Shown here: one piece after another, positions 18,643-27,223 of the stretch
Layout: each line of letters begins with the position of its first letter
How positions within the stretch are numbered: the stretch's first letter is position 1
Made by a program: the position numbers and the translations under genes
Assembly (NCBI GenBank): GCA_963800255.1
Contig: CAWDAK010000022.1
Span: 62,001 to 126,000, forward strand
DNA length: 64,000 nt
Direction of reading: 5' to 3'
Source: DATFVA01 sp963800255
Lineage (GTDB): Bacteria; Bacteroidota; Ignavibacteria; Ignavibacteriales; Ignavibacteriaceae
The notes under the pieces: generated by a model
Database searches by the model: none
What the model saw: only the letters and a program-made list of their open reading frames with translations
What the model was told of the DNA's origin: nothing

Positions 18643-19863
18643 TTGTATAAAATATTATTTTTTCTGGCTGTCCTTCTGCCCGCGGTAATTACTGCGCAGG
18701 ATAATATCTCAATTAAATCTTTAGTCGCTTATCCCGGTGATAATGCCGCCGCGCTTCCTGTAATTACGGATGACATGCTTACTATTGAGTTTGATGTTCA
18801 GGCACGGGATCTTCCACAGCTTAGTTTTGTTTTTCGCTTTTGTGATAAAAACTGGACTCCTGCAGGCAATCTATTCCTTGCCAATCATGGACATAATATT
18901 TTTAATAACCTGGATTATGATGTTCTGCCGGTAACGGTGAAGGAGGCAAAGTATCACTATAAAGAATCCTTCCCTGATAGAAACGGACAGATAACTTTCC
19001 CCTGGTCGGGAAAGTGGCGGTATTATATAACGGATACTTATGATACCTCAAAAGTGTATGCTTCGGGAAAGTTCGTGGTAATTCAGGGAGCATTAAATTT
19101 GAATGTAAGTTTAACCAGGGAGAAACTTGAGGATAAAACTTACTTCCCGACGCAGCTTGCTTATATCTTTAATATTACTTCAGAAATCAACCTGCCGCAG
19201 AAATATCATCCTATGTTTGTGGATCATCTTGAAATTATTGAAAACCAGAAAACAGAGTATCCTTATATAGTTGACCGCTCCTTCAATACAAACCAGAGGC
19301 AGTTCTACTGGGATGGTGACAGGAAGTTTACTTTTACTATCCGCGATATCCGGCCGGGTAACGAATACCGTCAGACTGATATAAGAAATTATAATAAGTA
19401 TACGGGTGAAACAGTTAAGGCTCAGTTTGAGGGACTGGAATATTCAAGATTCTTTGAAGAAGGTACCCCTGATCTTAATGGAGGAGAGATCCTGCTTAAC
19501 TATAAGAATGATTACGCAACTTATAAAAATGTAGTATTCTCTATAAGGCCTCCTGATCCGGTATACAGCAGTATCTTCCTGGTTGGTGCATTTAATAACT
19601 GGGTTGTTGAACCTGCTTATAAGATGAATGAACAGGGAGGGGTTTACAGCCTGACTGTCCCTCTTAAACGAGGAGTATACGATTACCAGTATGTTATCGG
19701 AGAGATCTCAGGGGTTACAGTTACGGATATTGACTGGTACACTCTGGAAGGAAACAGCTGGGATACTTCAAATTATTATTATGTATTTTTGTATTATAAT
19801 GATCCCGATTTGGGCGGATATGACCACATAATCGGGTATGCTAAAATTTTCAGTAAATCATAG
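18643..19863 (+). CDS. Type IX secretion system plug protein (DUF5103)
   Basis: 406 aa from a TTG start preceded by 'agggga'. A signal peptide ends near 'ITAQD'. The body is all-beta, with 'FCDKNWTPAG', 'FPWSGKWRYYITDT' and a C-terminal immunoglobulin/early-set-like region 'IFLVGAFNNW' through 'VFLYYNDPDLGGYDHIIGY', the family's usual ending. In the type IX secretion system the plug protein closes the lateral opening of the SprA channel after cargo release. A cargo with the matching sorting domain occurs at 32778-35057. The assignment relies on remembered family patterns. Confidence 0.8.
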   Translation: MYKILFFLAVLLPAVITAQDNISIKSLVAYPGDNAAALPVITDDMLTIEFDVQARDLPQLSFVFRFCDKNWTPAGNLFLANHGHNIFNNLDYDVLPVTVKEAKYHYKESFPDRNGQITFPWSGKWRYYITDTYDTSKVYASGKFVVIQGALNLNVSLTREKLEDKTYFPTQLAYIFNITSEINLPQKYHPMFVDHLEIIENQKTEYPYIVDRSFNTNQRQFYWDGDRKFTFTIRDIRPGNEYRQTDIRNYNKYTGETVKAQFEGLEYSRFFEEGTPDLNGGEILLNYKNDYATYKNVVFSIRPPDPVYSSIFLVGAFNNWVVEPAYKMNEQGGVYSLTVPLKRGVYDYQYVIGEISGVTVTDIDWYTLEGNSWDTSNYYYVFLYYNDPDLGGYDHIIGYAKIFSKS

Positions 19864-19872
19864 CGGAACAAA

Positions 19873-20878
19873 ATGGAACGATTAAAAATCGGCATAGCCG
19901 GAACAGGACATCTTGGAAAACTACATGCTAAAATGTTCACAGCTATTCCCAATTGTAAATTAACAGGTGTTTATGATATTGACGGTGATTCAATCGAAAA
20001 AAGTCAGCGAGGAATTCGGTACCGAAGTTTATGAAAACTTAAACAGCCTGCTGAAAGAAGTTGATGCCGTTTCAATCGCTGCTACCACCAGAGCCCATTA
20101 TGATATTGCAAAAGAATGCCTGAACGCAGGCAAGCCTATTTTTTTAGAAAAGCCTATAACAGCTACAATCCCGCAGGCTGAAGAGCTTGTTAAACTGGCA
20201 GCAGATAAAAATCTTAACCTTCAGGTGGGCCATATTGAGAGATTCAATCCCGCCCTGGTATCGCTTGAGCAATATATACTTGAGCCTAAGTTTATCCAGA
20301 CCGACAGGCTTGCCCAGTTTAATCCCCGCGGTACTGACGTTGCAGTAGTGCTGGATTTAATGATCCATGACATTGATATAATTCTTAGCCTTATCAAAAG
20401 TAATGTGCAGCAGATAGATGCATCAGGCGTAGCAGTGGTTTCAGATTCAATTGATATTGCTAATGCCAGGATTCAATTTGAAAACGGTGCTGTTGCGAAT
20501 GTAACTGCCAGCCGTATATCACAGAAAAAGATGAGGAAGATGAGAATCTTTCAGAGAGATAATTATATCTCCCTGGATTTTATAACCGGACTTTCAGAAG
20601 TATACAGGCTTGTGCCGATGGATCAGGATACAGGCATTACAACGATATCATTCGGTGAAATGGGAGTGGGCGAAAAGAAAAAAAGAGTTATATATGAGCA
20701 GCCTGAAATTAAAGAACAGAATGCACTTCAGTATGAACTTCAGCTGTTCGTTGATTCAATACTAAATAAAACTAAACCGGTAGTTTCCGGGGAGGACGGA
20801 CTGCGTGCTCTGAGAGTTGCAGAACAGATACTTCAGAAAATAGAAGAATCTCAGAAGCTTATCCTGTCCAATTCCTGA
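19873..20878 (+). CDS. Gfo/Idh/MocA family oxidoreductase, frameshifted
   Basis: The ATG at 19873 opens 'MERLKIGIAGTGHLGKLHAK', a Rossmann NAD(P) motif, in frame 1; after the six-A run at 19997-20002 the coding moves to frame 2 ('VSEEFGTEVYENLN'). Deleting one A gives 334 aa, normal for the family. Downstream 'EKPITATIPQAEELV' holds the catalytic-site lysine, and 'QVGHIERFNPA', 'DLMIHDIDIILSL' are family motifs. Members reduce or oxidise sugars and related compounds; many act in nucleotide-sugar or lipid A precursor metabolism. The frameshift is probably an extra base in the homopolymer. Confidence 0.85.
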
Positions 20879-20892
20879 TGAAGGTGAAGAAT

Positions 20893-21501
20893 ATGAAAAA
20901 ATTAAGTTTATATGCTCTTATAATTGTTTTTACCGTTAGCGGATGCAGCGTTTATAAATCACTGGTGAATTTATCGCGTCTGCAGTTTAAGCTGGGCAAC
21001 GTTAATGGTTTTGCGCTCAATGGAGTAAGTCTTTCCGGCAAATCGAAATTATCAGATTTCAGTTCAATAGAACTTTTAAGGATCTCCCAGGCTGTAGCAA
21101 GCGGATCTCTTCCTGTTTCTTTCGTTTTGAATGTACAGGCTAAAAATCCTAACGACGGTACAGGGGGATATCCCAATACGAAGGCAACAATTACAGATTT
21201 TCCGTGGAGACTAATTATAAATGGAAACGAAACGATATCCGGCGGTCTGAAAAACGATGTAACAATTCCCGGTACCGGTGAAGTAAGCGTCATTCCCATA
21301 CAAATGAGTCTCGACCTTGTAAAATTCTTTCAGAATAAGGGGTATGAAGATTTAATAAACCTTGCGCTGGCCATCGGGGGCAGCAGCGGCTCTTCATCAA
21401 ATCTGACGCTTTATGCCCGTCCTACAGTATCAACCTCTATTGGTCCGATACAATATCCCCAGGAGTTGAGGATAGTTAACGTCAGCTTTACAAATAAATA
21501 G
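20893..21501 (+). CDS. LEA14-like lipoprotein
   Basis: About 202 aa from ATG 20893 (an ATG at 20878 overlapping the upstream stop is also possible). The lipobox 'TVSGC' places Cys18 at the lipid anchor. The mature part is a beta-sandwich of the LEA type 2 kind: 'LPVSFVLNVQAKNPN', 'ITDFPWRLIINGNETISGG', 'IPGTGEVSVIPIQMSLDL'. Such proteins are linked to desiccation or envelope stress, without a firm molecular role. It directly follows the oxidoreductase gene. Confidence 0.75.
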   Translation: MKKLSLYALIIVFTVSGCSVYKSLVNLSRLQFKLGNVNGFALNGVSLSGKSKLSDFSSIELLRISQAVASGSLPVSFVLNVQAKNPNDGTGGYPNTKATITDFPWRLIINGNETISGGLKNDVTIPGTGEVSVIPIQMSLDLVKFFQNKGYEDLINLALAIGGSSGSSSNLTLYARPTVSTSIGPIQYPQELRIVNVSFTNK

Positions 21502-21821
21502 ATGAACATCACAGCTTCTCTCTCAATATTATACGAGTTTCTATCATTATGAAACCATTAGTCTAATAATGCAACACTTATTTGCTCATTTCGGCTAAAA
21601 ACATTCATAATAAGCAAGTATTCGCTGGTATCAATATTGAACTATTCTAAATAAGCAAATTTCGAACTCAAAAAATCAGCGGTAATTTTTATTGAAGGTT
21701 CTTTAATAAATTTTTGCTAGTTTCGGGTTAATTTTTGTATTATACGTTATTCCTATTCAAATTTATTATTGAGCCTGCATCTGAGGTATTAATATTGGTT
21801 AGTTTTGTAAATGTAGAAAAT
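21502..21821. other. Intergenic stretch with spaced direct repeats
   Basis: 320 bp of AT-rich DNA upstream of the acetyltransferase-like gene and the carrier-protein cluster. It contains two ATAAGCAA copies 41 bp apart (described separately) and a related inverted element near 21578-21591. A TTG at 21735 would extend the next gene upstream, but that extension looks like translated leader. Confidence 0.5.
21610..21660. repeat. Pair of ATAAGCAA direct repeats, possible operator
   Basis: ATAAGCAAGTATTCGC at 21610-21625 and ATAAGCAAATTTCGAA at 21651-21666 share the first eight bases and a downstream TTCG, and start 41 bp apart, about four helical turns. They lie upstream of the biosynthetic-type cluster. 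Protein binding is a guess; chance similarity in AT-rich DNA is possible. Confidence 0.3.
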
Positions 21822-22475
21822 ATGGAGATATCAGAAGGCAAACTGAACAAATACCTGGTAATTCTTAAAACACTGGGTTTCAAAAACTGTCTGCCTTTCC
21901 TGTTTCAAAGACTCTACTCTCTTGAACAGTTCTATTTCCTTAACGTTAACCTTAGAAAGCCGCTCAAGGAGATAAACCTCAGGATTTCATATTCACTGGA
22001 GAAATTGCAGGCTGGTGACTGGGATGTTATTTCTCAAAGCCTTGCTTCGGTTGACATACCCACGAAAAGAGAACTTTTAAGACGGATTTTTTTCTATCGG
22101 GCCGGTTTCCATAACTGCTATGTGCTTAGGAATAAAAATAAAGAAATAACATCCATGCTGTGGATTGTTTATCCATCTGAAAACGATAAACTCACTAAAT
22201 ATTTCAATTCAGATCTGTTTAAGCTCAAGGAAAATGAAGTTCTTCTGGAAAATGTCTTCACAATGCCGAAATTCAGAGGTTTTGGTTTTTCCCCGGCTAT
22301 TACAACGGAGCTCCTTTCGCTGGCCAAAGAACAGGGTTATAAGAATGCATCAGCCATTATTTATTCTATGCGCGACCGTATAACTTCATTGAATGATATG
22401 ATGAGTATTGGTTTTAGAGTAAATAAACTGGTTAAGGAATATAGATTATTCGGCTTTTTGTGGAGAAAAAACTAA
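21822..22475 (+). CDS. GNAT-fold acyltransferase-like protein
   Basis: About 217 aa from ATG 21822; a TTG at 21735 would add 29 residues that look non-conserved. The C-terminal half shows a GNAT-like order: a strand with 'NCYVLRNKNKEITSMLWIV', a central strand 'EVLLENVFTMPKFRGFGFSPAITTELLS' with an acetyl-CoA-loop-like R-G-F-G, and 'GYKNASAIIYSMRDRITSLNDMMSIGFR'. Such proteins transfer acyl groups to amines. It lies 144 bp before the carrier protein and may belong to that pathway, for example by capping an amine. Substrate unknown. Confidence 0.6.
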   Translation: MEISEGKLNKYLVILKTLGFKNCLPFLFQRLYSLEQFYFLNVNLRKPLKEINLRISYSLEKLQAGDWDVISQSLASVDIPTKRELLRRIFFYRAGFHNCYVLRNKNKEITSMLWIVYPSENDKLTKYFNSDLFKLKENEVLLENVFTMPKFRGFGFSPAITTELLSLAKEQGYKNASAIIYSMRDRITSLNDMMSIGFRVNKLVKEYRLFGFLWRKN

Positions 22476-22619
22476 ATACCGGTAGACTGACATTTTAGTA
22501 ACCGTTTAATGATTCCTGTTACGAATAGATAAATACGAATTTCTTTTTTTAATTAAAAGGCGTTTAACTATAAACCCTTGGACAAGAATAATAAAAACAA
22601 TATCGGAGTATAATCAAAA

Positions 22620-22862
22620 ATGGCAGCAGCAACCGAACTGGAAACCTATATAGCTGAATTAACAAATGAAACAGGGATAGAGCCCTCAACAAATTTATTT
22701 GAAGGCGGCTTCTTGTCATCCCTTGATGTGCTTGATTTAATCAGCTTCATAGAAACCAAATTTAATGTTACCCTGTCTGAAGACGATATGACAATGGAAA
22801 ACCTGGGGAACATAAATAATATGGTATCTATGATTGATAGGCTAAAAAATTCTGCCGCTTAG
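22620..22862 (+). CDS. Free-standing acyl/peptidyl carrier protein
   Basis: 80 aa, a single carrier domain. The phosphopantetheine site is Ser34 in 'GGFLSSLDVLDLISFIE', followed by the acidic helix 2 typical of carrier proteins and 'NVTLSEDDMTMENLGNINN'. The adenylation gene begins 4 bp after its stop. Size and context resemble the free carriers that hold an amino acid as a thioester during tailoring (PltL-like), rather than the fatty acid ACP, which is normally beside fabF. No phosphopantetheinyl transferase is in the window. Confidence 0.88.
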   Translation: MAAATELETYIAELTNETGIEPSTNLFEGGFLSSLDVLDLISFIETKFNVTLSEDDMTMENLGNINNMVSMIDRLKNSAA

Positions 22863-22866
22863 TTGA

Positions 22867-24390
22867 ATGAATTTTTTTAACACCCTTATAGAAAAAAGTT
22901 CAGCAAATCACCCTGACCGGGAGGCTGTTGTATGCGGTGGACGAAAAATTACGTTTTCTGAGCTTAAGGCCGCATCCCTTCGTCTTGCCGGATTTTTAGT
23001 GTCATCCGGAGTAAAGAAAGGCGACAGGATAGGCATTTTCTGTAATAAGGATGTCGATGAGGTAATCATTATCCTTGCAGCGTTAAAGATAGGCGCAGTT
23101 TTCATCTATTTGAATCCTCAGTTCAGAGAAGATCAGATATTCCATGTAGTGAATGACTGTCATATAAACGTGATGTTCGTTGATCAGGCTAAATTAAGAA
23201 TACTAAAAAAGGCGTACCCTTCAGAGTATCCCTTTAGCTTACTTATATCTCTTACACCTGACCTGCCTTCAGGTGAGTACGACGCAGGGATTTCACACAG
23301 CCTGCAGGAAATTCTAAGCAAACAAACCATTCCGGCTCTATTTGAAGATACCGGGGATAACGATCCGGCATCCATAATCTATACATCAGGTTCAACCGGA
23401 AAGTCAAAAGGCATTATAGTTACCCATAAAATATTCTTTGATTCCTCTTATTCTTCAATAGAGGTGCTTAAGAACGATGAGAATGACAGGCTGATCAGTG
23501 TTACCCCGTTCTCTTTCGACGGTGCCCTTAGTCAGCTTTTTACGATGCTTATGACCGGAGGGTCCCTGGTTCAGCAAAGATCCAGTTTTCCAAAGGATAT
23601 CGTAGAAACACTCCTTACAGAAAAAATAACAGGCTTCCATGCAATGCCCTCACTCTGGAATTTACTCTTGCAGAAACATTCACCCTTTACAAATTATAGT
23701 TACCCTGACCTCAGGTACATCTCGATAATAGGTGAAAGTTTACCCGATAAATATTTGAAAATTATTCAGAATACCTTAAAGGAAACTAAAATCTATAAAA
23801 TGTACGGTACCACCGAGGCTTTCCGCTCTACCTGGCTTCCCCCGGAGGATCTTAATAGAAAACCCGGCAGCGTAGGCATTCCTTTCCCGGGAGTAGAAAT
23901 ATCTATTGTGGATGAGAATAATATTTTGTGCGAACCCGGGGAGATCGGTGAAATAGTTCATAAGGGAAATTTTGTTTCACCGGGTTACTGGAATCTTTCC
24001 GGGCAGACTATTGAACGATTCAGACCCGACGGACTTCATACCGGAGATCTTGGTAGGATGGATGAGGACGGCTATCTTTACTTCATAGGGAGGAAAGATG
24101 GGATGATGAAAATTCAGGGCTTCAGGGTTAGTCCCGGAGAGATAGAAGACTGTCTTCATGAAATAGAGGATGTGGTTGAAGCTGTTGTAATAAGTATTCC
24201 GGGTGAGAATCTTGACAGGAAAATTAAAGCAGTCATTGTAAGCAGGGATAAAAACCTGTTGTCAGAAAAAGAAATTATAAGACATTGTAGAAATAAACTG
24301 CCGAACTACATGGTGCCTTCGGTTATCGAGTTTCGCGAATATCTGCCGCGGACGGCCAGCAATAAGGTCAACAAAATGGAATTAATATAA
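22867..24390 (+). CDS. Stand-alone amino acid adenylation enzyme (NRPS A-domain type)
   Basis: 507 aa, one complete adenylate-forming domain. Core motifs: 'YTSGSTGKSKG' (172-182), 'MYGTTE' (312-317), 'LHTGDLGRMDEDGYLYFIGR' (390-409), and Lys500 in 'RTASNKVNK'. Asp218 in 'SFDGA' aligns with the aspartate that holds the alpha-amino group in amino-acid-activating A-domains, so the substrate is probably an amino acid rather than an aryl or fatty acid. By hand alignment the pocket contains Arg320, which might face an acidic side chain; this is uncertain. It would load the adjacent carrier protein. No condensation or thioesterase domain is present. Confidence 0.87.
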   Translation: MNFFNTLIEKSSANHPDREAVVCGGRKITFSELKAASLRLAGFLVSSGVKKGDRIGIFCNKDVDEVIIILAALKIGAVFIYLNPQFREDQIFHVVNDCHINVMFVDQAKLRILKKAYPSEYPFSLLISLTPDLPSGEYDAGISHSLQEILSKQTIPALFEDTGDNDPASIIYTSGSTGKSKGIIVTHKIFFDSSYSSIEVLKNDENDRLISVTPFSFDGALSQLFTMLMTGGSLVQQRSSFPKDIVETLLTEKITGFHAMPSLWNLLLQKHSPFTNYSYPDLRYISIIGESLPDKYLKIIQNTLKETKIYKMYGTTEAFRSTWLPPEDLNRKPGSVGIPFPGVEISIVDENNILCEPGEIGEIVHKGNFVSPGYWNLSGQTIERFRPDGLHTGDLGRMDEDGYLYFIGRKDGMMKIQGFRVSPGEIEDCLHEIEDVVEAVVISIPGENLDRKIKAVIVSRDKNLLSEKEIIRHCRNKLPNYMVPSVIEFREYLPRTASNKVNKMELI

Positions 24391-24407
24391 AAAAACGAGG
24401 ACCGCAA

Positions 24408-25409
24408 ATGAAAAGATGTATAAGATGTATTCTTCCGGAAACTTTCCCGGATATATCGTTCAACGAAGAAGGTGTATGTTCTATATGCCAGGAATATGAA
24501 CGCCGTGACAATAAAGGCGTAGCTATGGGGATACTGAGAAATAAGTTCAACGAAATATTGGAAGACGGTAAAAAAAGAGCAGGACAGTATGATGCCCTTG
24601 TTGCTTACAGCGGGGGAAAGGACAGTACCTACCTGATCTGGAAAATGAAAAATGAATACAACCTGCGTCTGCTTGCTGTAACAATGGATAACGGGTTTAT
24701 AACGAGAAAAACTTTTGATAACATCAGAACTATAGTTGACCAGATGAATGTTGATCATATTGTTTTTAAGCCAGGCTTCGATGTAGCAAAAAGAATTTTT
24801 ACTACCAGCGCCAATAATGATATCTACCCTACATCTCTTCTTAAGGTCGGAAGTTCTGTATGTATTTCCTGTATACGTATGGTAACCAATATTTCCTTGA
24901 AGTTTGCCATCGAAAAAAAGATACCGATGATTATGCTCGGTAATAGTCCGGGACAGATCATTCAGTCCGAAAGCGAGATAATGTACCAGGATAATAAGAT
25001 TCCATACGAACTGAAGAAAAGTCTCTTCAAACCACTGGGTGATAAAGTGGGAGCGGAGGTATATCCATACCTTATGCTTGACAAAGAAGATTATCATACC
25101 AAACCGTTCCCGTACACAATGAGTCCTTTCCCCATCATCGGGTATGATGAAAAAGAAATCTACAGGACGATAGAAACACTCGGCTGGAAACGTCCCCAGG
25201 ATGTTGATTCATGCTCTACTAATTGCCAGCTTAATTCTTACGGTATAGTTAAGCATTGCCAGAAACACAACTATCACCCTTATGAGTACGAGCTCAGCTC
25301 CGCTGTGCGCCTTGGAACCCTTACAAGGGAGGAAGCAATTACCAGGATAGAAGATTCAACTGAGCTTTCCTACAAACTGGCTGTAAATGTTGAACGGAAA
25401 CTGGCATAA
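24408..25409 (+). CDS. PP-loop ATPase, N-acetyl-sugar amidotransferase-like (PseA/WbpG group)
   Basis: 333 aa. An N-terminal zinc-ribbon-like element has Cys4, Cys7, Cys24 and Cys27 ('CIRCILPE', 'GVCSICQEY'). The PP-loop is 'AYSGGKDST' (66-74), and a further pair 'CISC' (152, 155) follows. Relatives use ATP to adenylate a substrate and transfer ammonia or sulfur; sugar amidotransferases such as PseA/WbpG act on surface-glycan sugars with a glutaminase partner. The next gene encodes an AsnB-type glutaminase-synthetase. In this cluster it might act on a sugar or on the carrier-bound acyl group. Confidence 0.8.
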   Translation: MKRCIRCILPETFPDISFNEEGVCSICQEYERRDNKGVAMGILRNKFNEILEDGKKRAGQYDALVAYSGGKDSTYLIWKMKNEYNLRLLAVTMDNGFITRKTFDNIRTIVDQMNVDHIVFKPGFDVAKRIFTTSANNDIYPTSLLKVGSSVCISCIRMVTNISLKFAIEKKIPMIMLGNSPGQIIQSESEIMYQDNKIPYELKKSLFKPLGDKVGAEVYPYLMLDKEDYHTKPFPYTMSPFPIIGYDEKEIYRTIETLGWKRPQDVDSCSTNCQLNSYGIVKHCQKHNYHPYEYELSSAVRLGTLTREEAITRIEDSTELSYKLAVNVERKLA

Positions 25410-25447
25410 GAAGTATTGATATCAGAAATTCAGAGAATAAATAATTT

Positions 25448-27223
25448 ATGTGCGGGATATGCGGCATTTACAATCTCGACAGGCAGACTCCGTTAAATAA
25501 AGATGTATTGGTGCGGATGACTAACGCCCTTGCACACCGGGGACCTGACGATATGGGTACATATGAGAACCAGTACCTTGGTTTGGGACACAGGCGTCTG
25601 TCGATTATTGATCTCAGCAGCGGTCATCAGCCTATGTCTAACGAAAATGGCAGATACTGGATTACTTACAACGGGGAGCTTTATAATCACCGCGACATCA
25701 AATCTATTCTTTCTCAAAAGGGACATAAGTTTAAAACTGACTGTGATACCGAAGTTATTGTCCATGCCTTTGAAGAATACGGTCCTGAATGTGTCTATAA
25801 ATTTAACGGAATGTTCGCCTTCGGGATCTGGGATAACCAGGATAAAACATTGTTCCTTGCAAGGGACCGGATGGGAATAAAGCCGCTGTACTATACCCTG
25901 GTTAAAAATACTTTTCTTTTTAGTTCTGAAATTAAATCTCTTTTCGAACACCCATTCGTTAAAGCTGAAGTTGATATTAACTCGGTGCCTGAATATCTTT
26001 TCTGCACAGCTATACTGGATGCAAAGACGATGTTCCGAAATATTAGAACGATCCCGCCGGGACATACTATGATGGTTTCAGCCAAATCACATCAAGTAAG
26101 TGAATACTGGGATATAAACCTGAGAGACAACAGTGATGATACAACCTCCATCAAAAAATACCAGGAGGATATATTTAACCTGCTTGATGATTCAGTAGAG
26201 AAGCGGCTGATGAGCGACGTTCCTTATGGAGCGCTTCTTAGCGGGGGACTTGACTCAAGTATCAGTTCTGCACTTGCAACCCGGCATATTGACCGCCCTC
26301 TGCAGACTTTCTCAATTGAGTTCGCTGATAATGTTAAGATGAACTTTGAATCTTCCGATACAAAGTTTGCAAGACTAATGTCAGAACATTTTAAAACGAA
26401 CCACAGGGAGTTTATTCTTCCACGTGACGAGTATAATGAGATCCATCAGCTGGTTACATGGCAGATGGAGAAACCTGTTGAGCTGACTACGCCTTCGCTG
26501 TACCTTCTGCATAAGAATCTTAAAGATTACATCACCGTAGTACTTTCGGGAGAAGGTGCTGATGAACTTTTCGGGGGATATTTCTTCTTCCTTAAGGAAG
26601 CTCATACCAGCAGGCTGACCGAATTTCCATGGGCTCCATATTTTGCAGATGTTTCAGACCTTGTGAATGAGGATATCAAAAAGGAAACAGGATTCATAGA
26701 AAACATAAACTGCTCGCTTGAGAAGATGATAAATAAGTTCCCGTCTGATGATTTTATTAACAAGGTGCTGTATCTATTCCTGAAGATTTATCTCCTTGAA
26801 ATGCTTGAAAGACAGGATAAAACAAGCATGGCCTGGGGAATAGAGACCCGGGTTCCATTCCTTGATCACCGCCTGGTTGAATACGTTGTTAATATTCCCT
26901 CCAGATACAAAATAAAAGGTGATATTGAGAAACATATACTAAAAGAAAGTTTCAGAAATTTCCTTCCCGATGAAATTATTGATCGTAAAAAGAAACCTTT
27001 TCCTTTTCCTGTGGATCCGAAGTCGGTAATGACACAAAGAAACACGGCAATAGGACTTATTGAATCCCCCGGTTCAAGTGTGTCAGCTTATTTTGATAAG
27101 AAGAAAACTGTAGACTTTTTCAGAAAAAAGGATCGCTACCGGAACATAGATAATCTAGCAATTTTCAGAACATCCTATGCCATTATTGCCCTTGAGCAGT
27201 GGCATAAAGCTTTTGGAGTATAA
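25448..27223 (+). CDS. asnB: Asparagine synthase-type glutamine amidotransferase
   Basis: 591 aa. The N-terminal Ntn glutaminase starts 'MCGICGIYN' with catalytic Cys2 and has 'LAHRGPDDMG', 'GHRRLSIIDLS' and 'YNGELYNH'. The synthetase half has 'GALLSGGLDSSI' (near 260), 'LSGEGADELFGGY' and 'TRVPFLDHRLVEYV'. Typical members amidate aspartate, but cluster-associated copies often amidate other carboxylates in sugar or natural product pathways. It is adjacent to the PP-loop gene (38 bp) and to the acyl-CoA dehydrogenase (0 bp), so pathway use is more likely than housekeeping asparagine supply; both are possible. Confidence 0.85.
   Translation: MCGICGIYNLDRQTPLNKDVLVRMTNALAHRGPDDMGTYENQYLGLGHRRLSIIDLSSGHQPMSNENGRYWITYNGELYNHRDIKSILSQKGHKFKTDCDTEVIVHAFEEYGPECVYKFNGMFAFGIWDNQDKTLFLARDRMGIKPLYYTLVKNTFLFSSEIKSLFEHPFVKAEVDINSVPEYLFCTAILDAKTMFRNIRTIPPGHTMMVSAKSHQVSEYWDINLRDNSDDTTSIKKYQEDIFNLLDDSVEKRLMSDVPYGALLSGGLDSSISSALATRHIDRPLQTFSIEFADNVKMNFESSDTKFARLMSEHFKTNHREFILPRDEYNEIHQLVTWQMEKPVELTTPSLYLLHKNLKDYITVVLSGEGADELFGGYFFFLKEAHTSRLTEFPWAPYFADVSDLVNEDIKKETGFIENINCSLEKMINKFPSDDFINKVLYLFLKIYLLEMLERQDKTSMAWGIETRVPFLDHRLVEYVVNIPSRYKIKGDIEKHILKESFRNFLPDEIIDRKKKPFPFPVDPKSVMTQRNTAIGLIESPGSSVSAYFDKKKTVDFFRKKDRYRNIDNLAIFRTSYAIIALEQWHKAFGV

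Noticed and set aside
24306..25097. 263-codon minus-strand frame opposite the PP-loop gene
   Set aside because: It is antisense to clearly conserved adenylase and PP-loop sequence and has no motif of its own.
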